From the NCBI GenBank assembly GCA_045639045.1, contig JAZUCI010000131.1, forward strand, positions 1 through 51,110: a stretch of DNA of 51,110 bases, in the 5' to 3' direction. Of this stretch, positions 1 to 8,211 are shown in pieces. Both the position numbers and the translations under genes were made by a program. The first letter of the stretch is position 1. Each line of letters begins with the position of its first letter. The notes under the pieces were generated by a model. That model ran no database searches, had not been told where the DNA came from, and saw nothing but the letters and a program-made list of their open reading frames with translations. The DNA is from SIG402 sp045639045. GTDB taxonomy: Bacteria > Bacillota > Clostridia > Christensenellales > Borkfalkiaceae.

Positions 1-720
1 GTTCATACGGGTAATTTGCGCGTTAGCCGCTTGAAGCCACTGTTCGTTTTCCTTTACGGTAGAATTGGGTTCTGCCGAAAGTAAACTTAAATTTGCGGAA
101 AGTACGGTGAGGGGCGTTTTTAATTCGTGCGAAGCGTTGGCAATTAGCTCGCGTTGTTTATTTAAGGCTTCCCTAGTGGGCTTGATTACGTAGTTGGAAT
201 ACATCCACGCGGCAAGCAACACCATGAGAACGCCCGCAAAAAAGCCAATCCACAGCGTTTTGCGGAAGGTGGAAAGCCATTTGCCGTCCGACGTGGCGTC
301 GTACACGGCGACGATGCGCCTTCCGTTTACAAGCTCCGCTTTGTAGCAATAGGTGTGCCCGTCCAAACGAAAGGATCCCGAGGCGTCGCTAATTTCCATT
401 AACATTTGGGGCATCATTTGCGCTTGATATTGCGAACAGTTTTCCGCAACCGTACCCTTGGGCGTTTCGGAAATAACCAAGCATTCCCCCCCGGCAAGCA
501 TTTGCGATTCCCCCCGCTTTGCGGCGGTGATGGCGTTCGTAAGTTCCGCGCCGACGCGGGCGTTTACCAAGCGGTTCATTACCGTAAAGGTTATCGTAAA
601 CAAAAGCCCCAACAAAAGTAAGGCGATCAATCCGCAAAAGGCGGTAAAACGGAAACGCGCCAAAAAGAACGCGTCCCTTTTAGAAGGATGATAAATATTG
701 ACTATCTGCGCCTTTTTCAT
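1..720 (-). CDS. Sensor histidine kinase, N-terminal part (cut by window edge)
   Basis: Membrane kinase of a two-component system. The first 240 residues are visible; the ATP-binding domain lies outside the window. One hydrophobic helix lies near residues 20-43 and a second near 155-178, enclosing an extracellular sensor region of about 110 residues. A HisKA box follows, reading ASHELKTPLTV, with the phospho-accepting His at about residue 198. The start ATG (718-720) overlaps the TGA stop of the upstream response regulator in an ATGA arrangement, so the two are translationally coupled. The sensed signal cannot be told from the sequence; the sensor region shows no PAS or Cache motif that I recognise. 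Confidence 0.9.
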   Translation of the reverse strand, partial: MKKAQIVNIYHPSKRDAFFLARFRFTAFCGLIALLLLGLLFTITFTVMNRLVNARVGAELTNAITAAKRGESQMLAGGECLVISETPKGTVAENCSQYQAQMMPQMLMEISDASGSFRLDGHTYCYKAELVNGRRIVAVYDATSDGKWLSTFRKTLWIGFFAGVLMVLLAAWMYSNYVIKPTREALNKQRELIANASHELKTPLTVLSANLSLLSAEPNSTVKENEQWLQAANAQITRMN

Positions 721-1394
721 CCGTTTTTCTCCATAAGTTGATAACCCACGCCGCGCACCGCGGTTACGGTTACGTTGGATTCTAAAAAGGCAAGTTTTTT
801 TCTTAAGAAAGACATATACGCTTCCAAATTATTACTTTCAAAATCGTTATCCCAACCCCAAACCTTACTAATGATTTCTTCTTTTTCCGCAACGAAGCTG
901 GGGCGTTCGAGCAAATAGCGCATAATTTCGTATTCTTTACCCGAAAGCTTTACCGTTTTTCCCCCGCATTCCAACCGATAACCCGAAAGGCGCAAGGTGA
1001 TATCCCCATAAGTAAGGGTATCTTCACGGTATTCCCCACCGCGGCGGCAAAGCGCGCGGATTCGCGCCAAAAGTTCTTCGGCGTCAAAGGGTTTGGCAAG
1101 GTAATCGTCCGCGCCGATATCCAGCCCCTTGACTTTATCCGCAGGTTGCGAAAGGGCGGTAAGCATAAGTACGGGGGTGGTAATTTTTTTAGCGCGCAGT
1201 TCCTTTAACATGGAAAAACCGTTCATTTTGGGCATCATTACGTCCAACAAAATAACGTCGTATATCCCCGAAGTGGCATACAGTAACCCTTCTTCCCCAT
1301 CGTAGGCCGCGTCCGTATCGTACTTGTGCTTGCGAAGGATGGAACAAAGCGCTTCGGATAAACTCTTTTCGTCTTCCACAACTAAAACACGCAT
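717..1394 (-). CDS. OmpR/PhoB-family response regulator
   Basis: DNA-binding response regulator of 225 residues, the usual size of the OmpR family. The receiver domain (about 1-115) has the acidic pair E7/D8, phospho-acceptor D51 in LLDVMMP, T79 and K101. The C-terminal half (about 125-222) is a winged helix ending in the typical VRGVGY wing motif. The start is supported by a GGGGG ribosome site six bases upstream. It is the first gene of a pair with the histidine kinase. Its upstream region carries an 11-bp-spaced direct repeat in the place of a -35 box, which fits autoregulation by an OmpR-type dimer. The target genes are not evident. Confidence 0.95.
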   Translation of the reverse strand: MRVLVVEDEKSLSEALCSILRKHKYDTDAAYDGEEGLLYATSGIYDVILLDVMMPKMNGFSMLKELRAKKITTPVLMLTALSQPADKVKGLDIGADDYLAKPFDAEELLARIRALCRRGGEYREDTLTYGDITLRLSGYRLECGGKTVKLSGKEYEIMRYLLERPSFVAEKEEIISKVWGWDNDFESNNLEAYMSFLRKKLAFLESNVTVTAVRGVGYQLMEKNG

Positions 1395-1415
1395 ATTTTA
1401 CCCCCTTTTTTAAGC

Positions 1416-1448
1416 AGTATACGGCATTTCGCTTAAATAAAACTTAAA
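1416..1448 (-). promoter_or_regulatory. Candidate autoregulatory promoter of the response regulator
   Basis: On the minus strand a TATACT -10 box (1416-1421) is preceded not by a good -35 but by two direct repeats TTTAAG (1432-1437 and 1443-1448) spaced 11 bp start to start. This is the geometry of PhoB/PhoP/OmpR-type binding sites, which replace a -35 element. The link to this regulator is inferred from position. Confidence 0.5.
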
Positions 1449-1493
1449 AGAAAGGGACGTTTTTTGCCGTTTTTCCTTCGGTTTTATACGGTT

Positions 1494-1522
1494 ATTATAC
1501 CATAAACACGCATAAAAAACAA
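1494..1522 (-). promoter_or_regulatory. Second, distal SigA-type promoter for the two-component operon
   Basis: Minus-strand TTGTTT (1517-1522), 17-bp spacer, TATAAT (1494-1499) with an upstream TG dinucleotide. It lies about 100 bp upstream of the regulator start and could give basal expression. Confidence 0.5.
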
Positions 1523-1582
1523 TAAAAATGGAACTTTTTATCAGGAATATCCCCCATTTTTACATTTTTTTTCAAAACCCTA

Positions 1583-1611
1583 TTGAAATTTTTCCGCCGT
1601 CATATTATAAT
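1583..1611 (+). promoter_or_regulatory. SigA-type promoter of the EF-G-like gene
   Basis: TTGAAA (1583-1588), 17-bp spacer, TATAAT (1606-1611). It is followed by an AAGGAG ribosome site and the ATG at 1657. With the minus-strand promoters it fills the 262-bp divergent intergenic region. Confidence 0.75.
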
Positions 1612-1656
1612 ATCGGTATACAATGATAGCCGAACCCCATTCGGAAAGGAGCGCTT

Positions 1657-3669
1657 ATGAAACAGTATTTAGCAAAAGACATTAAAAACGTTGCAATCAT
1701 CGGACATAGCGGCGAAGGAAAAACCTCCCTTTTAGAAGCCCTTTTGTTTAACGCAAAAATGATTGACCGTATGGGAAAGACTACCGAAGGAAATACCGTT
1801 TCGGATTTTGATAAAGAAGAAATCGCAAGGGAAATTTCGGTATCCCTTTCCGCTTGTCACCTATACGCGGGCGAATGCAAAATTAACCTTTTAGACGTAC
1901 CCGGCTTTTTTGATTTTGAAGGGGAAAAGGTTGCCGCGCTTGCCGCTTGCGGTAGCGTAATTATCGTATGCGACGCAAACAAAAATCTTTCGGTTGGTAC
2001 CGAACGGGCGCTGCATTACGTACGCGAACATAAAATTCCCGCTATCGTATTTATTAACGGCATGGATAAGGACAACGCCGATTACTTTGGCACGGTAGAA
2101 GCCTTACACGAAATGCTTCCCGGCGCGATTGCCCCCGTGCAAATTCCCATTATGGAAAACGGAAAAATGCAAGGTTACGTTAGCTTGATGAGCGGAAACA
2201 GTTATTTGTTTAGCCCGGACGGCAGAACGAAAATTGATATGCCCGATTCCCTAAAGGACGAATATGAAAAACTGTTTAACGAAATGACCGAAGTTGCCGC
2301 TTCTTCGGACGACGCGCTAATGGAAAAATTCTTTGAAGAAGGCGCGCTTAGCAAGGAAGAAGTAGTTGCGGGTGTAAAATACGGTTTGAAAACGGGTAGC
2401 GCAATCCCCGTTCTTTCGGGTAGCGCCCTGATGAACCGCGGGGTTATTAACCTTTTGGATAACCTTGTTAGACTTGCCCCCTCGGCTGCAGACCGTTCCA
2501 TTTTTGCGGATGAAACCGCGCCCTTCAGCGCGCAAGTATTCCAAACGGTGGCAGACCCGTTTATCGGCAGACTTTCCTTAATGAAAATTAAAAGCGGTAC
2601 CATGAAGAGCGGGATGTCCGTTTACAACCTAACCACGGGGGAAACCGAAAAAATTAACGCGCTTTCCCTGCCCCAAGGCAAAAAGCAACTTGCCGTAAGC
2701 GAAGCGTTTGCGGGGGATATCGTTGCCGTATCCAAACTGACGGGGGTAAAAACGGGCGACACCCTTTCGGAAGACGCTTCCGCCCTTCCCTATCCCCACT
2801 TTGAATATCCCGCATCCAACTACAAGGTGGCGGTAACCGCCGAACGCGGTGAAGAAGATAAAACCTTCCAAGGACTTTCCCGTTTGGCAGAAGAAAACCC
2901 CACGCTGAAAGTAGAAAAAGACCCCTTAACGGGGGAAACCGTTCTTTCCGCGCCCGGGGACGTTGCCGTAGAAGTTACCTTTGGTAAACTAAAAAACAAA
3001 TTCGGCGTAACCGCTAAATACGCGTTGCCCGTAATCCCCTACCGTGAAAGTATTAGAAAATCCGCCGAAGCGCGTGGTAAACACAAAAAGCAAACGGGTG
3101 GGCACGGTCAGTTTGGGGATGCAGCTATCCGCTTTGAACCTTGCGAAAGCGAATTTGAATTCGTGGATAAAATCGTGGGGGGCGTAGTTCCCAAAAACTA
3201 TATCCCTGCGGTAGAAAAGGGACTTGTAGATTGCATGAAGAAGGGCACCCTGGCGGGCTTCCCCGTAAGCGGCGTACGCGCTACCCTTTACGATGGCAGT
3301 TATCACGACGTAGACAGTTCGGACTTGGCCTTCCAACTTGCGGCGGCGCTTGCTTATAAGGAAGCAATGCCTAAAGCAAACCCCGTACTTTTGGAACCCG
3401 TTTACTCCTTTAAAATCCGCGTACCTAACGCGTATCTTGGGGATATCCTTGGGGATATGAACCGCCGCCGCGGCCGTATTTTAGGTATGGAAATGCACGG
3501 GGGCGAACAGGAAGTGCTTGCCGAAGCGCCCATTTCCGAAATGCAACGCTATGCGGTAGAACTGAGAAGTATGACGCAAGGCAGAGCAAGTTATACCATG
3601 GAATTTGCCCGCTACGAGGACGTACCTTTTACCGAAGCGCAAAAGATTATCGCAGCAAATAATCAATAA
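1657..3669 (+). CDS. Elongation factor G-like translational GTPase (EF-G paralogue)
   Basis: A 670-residue member of the EF-G family with all five domains: G domain (about 8-270), beta-barrel domain II (about 285-370), domain III (about 380-455), domain IV with a glycine-rich tip (GGHGQFG near residue 485) and a C-terminal alpha/beta domain V. It is not the housekeeping EF-G. The P loop is GHSGEGKT (16-23). The switch II motif is D80-VPGFFDF instead of DTPGHVDF, so the catalytic His is replaced by Phe84. The NKMD motif reads N134-GMD, so the Lys is lost. Paralogues of this type (for example mycobacterial EF-G2) are reported to have weak or no GTPase activity; what this one does is unknown. 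The start is supported by AAGGAG seven bases upstream. Confidence 0.9.
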   Translation: MKQYLAKDIKNVAIIGHSGEGKTSLLEALLFNAKMIDRMGKTTEGNTVSDFDKEEIAREISVSLSACHLYAGECKINLLDVPGFFDFEGEKVAALAACGSVIIVCDANKNLSVGTERALHYVREHKIPAIVFINGMDKDNADYFGTVEALHEMLPGAIAPVQIPIMENGKMQGYVSLMSGNSYLFSPDGRTKIDMPDSLKDEYEKLFNEMTEVAASSDDALMEKFFEEGALSKEEVVAGVKYGLKTGSAIPVLSGSALMNRGVINLLDNLVRLAPSAADRSIFADETAPFSAQVFQTVADPFIGRLSLMKIKSGTMKSGMSVYNLTTGETEKINALSLPQGKKQLAVSEAFAGDIVAVSKLTGVKTGDTLSEDASALPYPHFEYPASNYKVAVTAERGEEDKTFQGLSRLAEENPTLKVEKDPLTGETVLSAPGDVAVEVTFGKLKNKFGVTAKYALPVIPYRESIRKSAEARGKHKKQTGGHGQFGDAAIRFEPCESEFEFVDKIVGGVVPKNYIPAVEKGLVDCMKKGTLAGFPVSGVRATLYDGSYHDVDSSDLAFQLAAALAYKEAMPKANPVLLEPVYSFKIRVPNAYLGDILGDMNRRRGRILGMEMHGGEQEVLAEAPISEMQRYAVELRSMTQGRASYTMEFARYEDVPFTEAQKIIAANNQ

Positions 3670-3681
3670 TTAAAAAGCAAA

Positions 3682-3716
3682 AAAAGCCCCCGCAACTGCT
3701 CGTTGCGGGGGCTTTT
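3682..3716. terminator. Bidirectional Rho-independent terminator
   Basis: A perfect 15-bp stem (3682-3696 with 3702-3716), loop TGCTC, GC-rich core and A/T-rich flanks on both sides. It lies between the convergent EF-G-like gene and argS and can serve both. Confidence 0.92.
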
Positions 3717-3719
3717 ATT

Positions 3720-5408
3720 TTACATTCTTTGGGGCGTTTCAATGCCAAGAAGGGAAAGGGCGGTTTTAATTACCGTGTGCGTTGCTTTGGTAAGGGCCAA
3801 GCGCATTGCCTTAATTTCGGGTTCCGCATCCAAAATTTTGCATTCGAAATAGAACTTATTGTACGCTTGCGCTAAATCCACCGCAAAGCGGGTAACGAAG
3901 GAAGGTTCGCGCTTTTCGGCTGCGTTTTTCACCGTTTCGGGGAAGGAAGCAAGTAAGGAAGCCACTTCAAATTCCGCATCCGTTACGGGGCAAACGCCGT
4001 TAGGATTAAAGGTGAAATCCCCTGCCTTTTCCAATACGCTGGCGCATCTTGCGGCGGTGTACTGTACGTAGGGGCCCGTTTCCCCGTCAAAGTTCGTTAC
4101 TTTATTGATATCAAACACTACGTCCTTAATTTTGGAACTGAGTAACGCGCCGAAAATAACGGCTGCGGTACCCACCATACGGGATACTTCTTCTTTATTT
4201 TCCAATTCGCGGTTGCGTTCTTCCATAAGCTCGCGACTTTTTTGGATGCAGGTTTCAATTACGTCTTCCAAGAACACGACGTTGCCCTTACGGGTACTCA
4301 TTGCGCCCGTAGCAAGCGATACCATACCGAAGGCTACGTGTTCCATATCCCCTGCAAAATCTTCGCCAAGAAGATCCAAAACCTTAAAAATTTGCTTGAA
4401 GTGCAGGTTTTGTTGGTAGGCTACCACGTATAAGCACTTATAAAAATCGTACGTTTGCTTTCTGTAATACGCGGCGGCTAAATCGCGCGTTGCGTACAAG
4501 GTTGCGCCGTCCGCCTTCAAAATTAAGCAAGGGGGCATACCGTGTTCTTCCAAATCCACTACCTTTGCGCCTTCGCTTTCCTTTAACAGCCCTTTTTCCT
4601 GTAAACGGTCGATTACGGGTTGCATTTTATCGTTATAGAAACTTTCGCCCGCGTAGCTATCAAACTTAATGTTCAGTAAATCGTAAATCTTTTGTACGTC
4701 TAAAAGGGTTAAATCGCGGAACCAATGGAACAGGCGCAAGCATTCTTCGTCCCCTTCCTCAATCTTTTTGAAGTATCCGCGCGCCTCTTCTTCTAACGCG
4801 GGGTCCTTTTCCGCTTCTTCGTGGAAACGAACGTAAATTTTCATCAGTTCGCGAACGCGACCTTGTTGGATTTTTTCTTCATCCCCCCAGCGCTTGTAGG
4901 CGGAAATCAGTTTACCGAACTGCGTACCCCAATCACCAAGGTGATTGATGCCCACCGCTTTATAACCCAAAAAGTTAAAAATACGGTACAACGCGCCGCC
5001 GATAACCGTGGTGAGCAAATGCCCGATATGGAAGGGTTTTGCGATGTTAATAGAAGAATAGTCGATACAAATAACCTTGCCTTCCCCTTGGGTGGAAGAG
5101 CCGTATGCTTCCCCTTTTTCGGATACTTCGGAAAGCACCGCCGAAGTAAGACCAAAGCGGGAAATACGGAAGTTTAAGTAACCCGAAAGGGCGGTAACGC
5201 TTTCAATTACCTGATCGGGCGCGATGGTTTTAGCAAGTTCTTCCGCAATCATAGCGGGGCTTTTTCTTAAAACCTTGGCAAAAGGGAAACACGGCAGGGC
5301 GTAATCCCCCATTTCACGCGTGGGAGGAACGGCAATCATACCGCGAATTTGGGATGCATCCACCCCGTCTACTTTAATTTTTTCCGCAATATAGGCTTTG
5401 TAATCCAT
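3720..5408 (-). CDS. argS: Arginyl-tRNA synthetase
   Basis: Class I aminoacyl-tRNA synthetase that charges tRNA-Arg in the cytoplasm. At 562 residues it has the normal length. An N-terminal Add-1 domain (about 1-85) is followed by the Rossmann catalytic core with HIGH at residues 127-130, and a KMSKS-like loop reading MSTRKGN. The C-terminal part is the helical anticodon-binding (DALR) domain, ending in the Met typical of ArgRS. AAGGAAA precedes the ATG at a good distance. The gene is monocistronic between its own promoter and the shared terminator. Confidence 0.97.
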   Translation of the reverse strand: MDYKAYIAEKIKVDGVDASQIRGMIAVPPTREMGDYALPCFPFAKVLRKSPAMIAEELAKTIAPDQVIESVTALSGYLNFRISRFGLTSAVLSEVSEKGEAYGSSTQGEGKVICIDYSSINIAKPFHIGHLLTTVIGGALYRIFNFLGYKAVGINHLGDWGTQFGKLISAYKRWGDEEKIQQGRVRELMKIYVRFHEEAEKDPALEEEARGYFKKIEEGDEECLRLFHWFRDLTLLDVQKIYDLLNIKFDSYAGESFYNDKMQPVIDRLQEKGLLKESEGAKVVDLEEHGMPPCLILKADGATLYATRDLAAAYYRKQTYDFYKCLYVVAYQQNLHFKQIFKVLDLLGEDFAGDMEHVAFGMVSLATGAMSTRKGNVVFLEDVIETCIQKSRELMEERNRELENKEEVSRMVGTAAVIFGALLSSKIKDVVFDINKVTNFDGETGPYVQYTAARCASVLEKAGDFTFNPNGVCPVTDAEFEVASLLASFPETVKNAAEKREPSFVTRFAVDLAQAYNKFYFECKILDAEPEIKAMRLALTKATHTVIKTALSLLGIETPQRM

Positions 5409-5441
5409 AAGAATTTCCTTTCTTTTCGTTTTTTCCCTTGT

Positions 5442-5470
5442 ATTTTAGCATATTTCACGCGCGAAAGCAA
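5442..5470 (-). promoter_or_regulatory. argS promoter
   Basis: Minus-strand TTGCTT (5465-5470), 17 bp, TAAAAT (5442-5447) with an extended -10 TG. It lies back to back with the ychF promoter, the two -35 boxes being about 38 bp apart. Confidence 0.7.
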
Positions 5471-5508
5471 ACAAATTAGCGAAAAAGAAGAAAAACCCTT
5501 TGAAATGT

Positions 5509-5537
5509 TTGGAACTTTTTTGAAAATGTGCTAAAAT
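5509..5537 (+). promoter_or_regulatory. ychF promoter
   Basis: TTGGAA (5509-5514), 17 bp, TAAAAT (5532-5537) with an extended -10 TG at 5529-5530. Confidence 0.7.
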
Positions 5538-5571
5538 AGAAAAAGCGTAAAACGCGAAGGAGAAAGTGAAT

Positions 5572-6669
5572 ATGAAATTAGGCGTTGTAGGACTTCCCAA
5601 CGTGGGAAAATCCACCTTGTTTAACGCAATTACCAAGGCGGGGGCGGAAGCCGCAAACTACCCCTTTTGCACCATAGAGCCCAACGTGGGCATCGTTGCC
5701 GTTCCGGACGAACGTTTGGATAAACTTGCCGCGTTATATAATAGCAAAAAAGTTACCCCGGCGGTGGTTGAATTCGTGGATATTGCAGGTCTTGTAAAAG
5801 GCGCAAGCAAGGGCGAAGGTTTGGGGAACAAATTCCTTTCGCACATCCGTGAAGTAGACGCAATCGTTCACGTAGTGCGCTGCTTTGAAGATGGAAACGT
5901 TATTCACGTAGAAAATTCGGTAGACCCCGTTCGCGATATTAAAACCATTAATTTAGAACTGATTTTATCCGATTTGGAAACGGTGCAAAAGCGTTTTGAC
6001 CGCGTACAATCCCTGGTAAAAACGGGGGATAAAAAATATAAGGAAGAAGCGGCGGTGCTTGAAAAGGTATTAAAGCACTTGGAAAACGAACAACCCGCGC
6101 GCACCCTTCCCCTTACCGAAGAAGAACAAACCATCCTTTACGGAATGTTCTTGCTTACCGCAAAACCCGTAATTTACGCGGCGAACGTTAGCGAAGGCGA
6201 CGCGGGCAAAAACGAGGACGAAATCCCCTTCGTTTGCAAGGTAAAGGAATTTGCCAAAGGGGAAAACGCGGAAGTTTTGATGATTTCCGCCAAAGCCGAA
6301 GAAGAAATTTCCGCTTTAGACGCGGAAGAACAAGAACTGTTCCTTGCAGATATGGGACTTGCCGAAAGCGGGCTTAGCCGTTTGATTAAAAAATCCTACG
6401 CCCTGCTTGGCTTAATCAGTTACTTAACGGCGGGCGAAAAGGAAACGCGCGCTTGGACCATAGTAAACGGCACCAAAGCCCCCCAAGCTGCGGGAAAAAT
6501 CCATACGGACTTTGAAAAAGGGTTTATCCGCGCGGAAGTAGTGGATTACGAAACTTTACTTACCCTTGGCAGTTATAACGCCGCAAAGGAAGCGGGGAAA
6601 GTTCGTAGCGAAGGAAAAGAATACGTGTTCCGCGATGGGGACGTAGTTTTATTCCGCTTTAACGTATAA
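5572..6669 (+). CDS. ychF: Redox-regulated ATPase YchF (OBG family)
   Basis: Universally conserved P-loop NTPase of 365 residues that associates with ribosomes and prefers ATP over GTP. The Walker A motif GLPNVGKST is at residues 7-15. Switch II contains DIAGLVKGA, and the G4 position reads NVSE instead of NKxD, the substitution that gives YchF its ATP preference. The coiled-coil insertion lies around 130-200 and the C-terminal TGS-like domain after about 275. I chose the ATG at 5572 over the in-frame GTG at 5566 because the AAGGAG site (5557-5562) is nine bases from the ATG but only three from the GTG. The gene has its own promoter and terminator. Confidence 0.97.
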   Translation: MKLGVVGLPNVGKSTLFNAITKAGAEAANYPFCTIEPNVGIVAVPDERLDKLAALYNSKKVTPAVVEFVDIAGLVKGASKGEGLGNKFLSHIREVDAIVHVVRCFEDGNVIHVENSVDPVRDIKTINLELILSDLETVQKRFDRVQSLVKTGDKKYKEEAAVLEKVLKHLENEQPARTLPLTEEEQTILYGMFLLTAKPVIYAANVSEGDAGKNEDEIPFVCKVKEFAKGENAEVLMISAKAEEEISALDAEEQELFLADMGLAESGLSRLIKKSYALLGLISYLTAGEKETRAWTIVNGTKAPQAAGKIHTDFEKGFIRAEVVDYETLLTLGSYNAAKEAGKVRSEGKEYVFRDGDVVLFRFNV

Positions 6670-6681
6670 CGAAAAACACGT

Positions 6682-6715
6682 ACCGCCCAAGCGAAACGCG
6701 CTTGGGCGGTTTTTT
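6682..6715 (+). terminator. ychF terminator
   Basis: A perfect 12-bp stem (6682-6693 with 6699-6710), loop AAACG, then a run of six T (6710-6715), 12 bases after the ychF stop. Confidence 0.92.
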
Positions 6716-6763
6716 AACGAAATAACGGAAGAGTGCGAAAAGAGAATATTGGCGTATAAAACA

Positions 6764-6788
6764 AAAGGTCGGGATTTACCCGACCTTT
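6764..6788 (-). terminator. Terminator of the lipoprotein gene
   Basis: A 10-bp perfect stem (6764-6773 with 6779-6788), loop of five bases, followed on the minus strand by TTTTGTTTT. Confidence 0.85.
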
Positions 6789-6802
6789 ACTTTTCTATTA
6801 AA

Positions 6803-7393
6803 TTATACGGTTACTTTTTCCAAAACGCGGAGTAAGTATGCACCGCCGCCCTTATGGTTGCAAGTAATCAAACGATAGCCGGTGGGCACGTAGAACAGTT
6901 TGGGAATCAAACTATCTTTGCAGTCAACCGAATCCTTTGCATACAATTGAACGAATTGCTTGTTGCCAATGTAGATGAAATAACCGGTAGTTTCATCCGC
7001 GCGGGTGCCGTAGTTTAACAAAATGATTCTACCCGTAGGAACTCTACCTTGTCTGGTTGCGAACAAGTCGGTAACCAACGCTTGCACGTATTGTTCTTGC
7101 ATGCTTTCGTAATCGCCCGTACCTTGATAAGAACCAAATTCCGCAGTATTGAAACCATCTTGCGTAACCGTGATTACTTTAGAAGTATCTTTTACCGAGA
7201 AGGGAATGGTCAATTCGGAGTTTTTCTTGTTTTTTTCGATAAAGGAATCGATTAATTCTTGCGCTTTTGCTACTGCCGCTTCGTTATATTCACCGCCGAT
7301 TTTCGCATCAACGCTACCGCAACCTACCGCAAAGCAGGCAACGAAGGTCATCACTAAAACGGCCAAAAGTGTTAAAATTTTACGCGTTCTCAT
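6803..7393 (-). CDS. Putative lipoprotein of unknown function
   Basis: A 196-residue predicted secreted lipoprotein that I do not recognise. The N-terminus has positive residues (MRTRK), a hydrophobic core and a lipobox-like AVGC with the acceptor Cys at residue 25, consistent with lipid anchoring on the outer face of the membrane; LspA is encoded near the other end of the window. The mature part has no catalytic motif I can name and no repeats. It is monocistronic: a consensus TTGACA/TAGAAT promoter and GGAGGG ribosome site upstream, a clean hairpin downstream. Strong signals suggest it is well expressed. Confidence 0.75.
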   Translation of the reverse strand: MRTRKILTLLAVLVMTFVACFAVGCGSVDAKIGGEYNEAAVAKAQELIDSFIEKNKKNSELTIPFSVKDTSKVITVTQDGFNTAEFGSYQGTGDYESMQEQYVQALVTDLFATRQGRVPTGRIILLNYGTRADETTGYFIYIGNKQFVQLYAKDSVDCKDSLIPKLFYVPTGYRLITCNHKGGGAYLLRVLEKVTV

Positions 7394-7426
7394 AAAAGAA
7401 CCCTCCGTGTTATTTTATCTTCATAT

Positions 7427-7455
7427 ATTCTATCAAGTATTTTAGCGTTTGTCAA
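7427..7455 (-). promoter_or_regulatory. Consensus promoter of the lipoprotein gene
   Basis: Minus-strand TTGACA (7450-7455), 17 bp, TAGAAT (7427-7432). Confidence 0.85.
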
Positions 7456-7533
7456 GTAGTTCTGAAATGTTTTAGAGTTTTTTTAGTAAAATTTCTACCG
7501 ACAACCGTACTTTTATTGCAAACGAATAAAAAA

Positions 7534-7552
7534 GCCACCCCAAAGGGGTGGC
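7534..7552 (-). terminator. Terminator of the 165-residue membrane protein gene
   Basis: An 8-bp perfect GC-rich stem GCCACCCC/GGGGTGGC (7534-7541 with 7545-7552), loop of three, then a T run on the minus strand. Confidence 0.88.
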
Positions 7553-7565
7553 CATATACTTTTCT

Positions 7566-8063
7566 TTACACGTTGGGAACGGAAGCAAGCACCCTGCCAA
7601 ACGCAGTTTTTACGTCTCTTACCGCAGAAGCGCTATCCACGGAGATAACGTTCAACGAAAATTCTGCGTCCGCATGGCCGCCGAACACTTGCGCTTGGAA
7701 ATCCTTACCGTAGGTAACGAGTTGCGCGAACAAGTTGCCGTTCTTTAATAAAAGGCGCAAAACACGGAATTTGCCAAGGCGGAATTCTTCGTCCGCTGCG
7801 GTGGCTTTTACCGTAATATCTTTGGTTTCGTTTACGCGTTCAAGGATTGCTTCATAATACTTTTTCTGATCGGCGGTAAGCGCTTCCACAAATGCAGTTT
7901 CGGAAACTTCTTCCGCTTCGCCATTTAGTTTTCTTGCCATTGCCTTGCGGGTTGCATCCACAATTACGGCAATCAAAAACGCTTCTACTAAAACGGATGC
8001 GGCGATAATTGCAGCAATCATCACGGGCTTCGTAATGAAAGACCAAGCTAAAAATTGTAACAT
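7566..8063 (-). CDS. Hypothetical protein with one N-terminal membrane helix
   Basis: A 165-residue protein I do not recognise. Residues about 10-38 form one long hydrophobic helix, followed by a basic stretch (RKAMARK), so the rest probably lies in the cytoplasm. The soluble part is mixed helix and strand with no named motif. I prefer the ATG at 8061-8063 because a GGAGG site sits five bases upstream of it; the in-frame ATG at 8075 has no ribosome site. The gene is monocistronic with its own TTGCAT/TATAAT promoter and terminator. It and the neighbouring lipoprotein have the same layout but no obvious sequence similarity. Confidence 0.75.
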   Translation of the reverse strand: MLQFLAWSFITKPVMIAAIIAASVLVEAFLIAVIVDATRKAMARKLNGEAEEVSETAFVEALTADQKKYYEAILERVNETKDITVKATAADEEFRLGKFRVLRLLLKNGNLFAQLVTYGKDFQAQVFGGHADAEFSLNVISVDSASAVRDVKTAFGRVLASVPNV

Positions 8064-8135
8064 TTTACCCTCCATTTCCGTACTTTTCTAATAACGAACA
8101 AGAAAAAGTAACGATGACGCTATAATAATGTATTC

Positions 8136-8164
8136 ATTATAACACTACTTTTTGCGAAATGCAA
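8136..8164 (-). promoter_or_regulatory. Promoter of the 165-residue membrane protein gene
   Basis: Minus-strand TTGCAT (8159-8164), 17 bp, TATAAT (8136-8141). Confidence 0.8.
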
Positions 8165-8211
8165 GTGTTTCCTAAAATTTTTTTGATTTTATTCGTGAAT
8201 AAGCAACGGGG

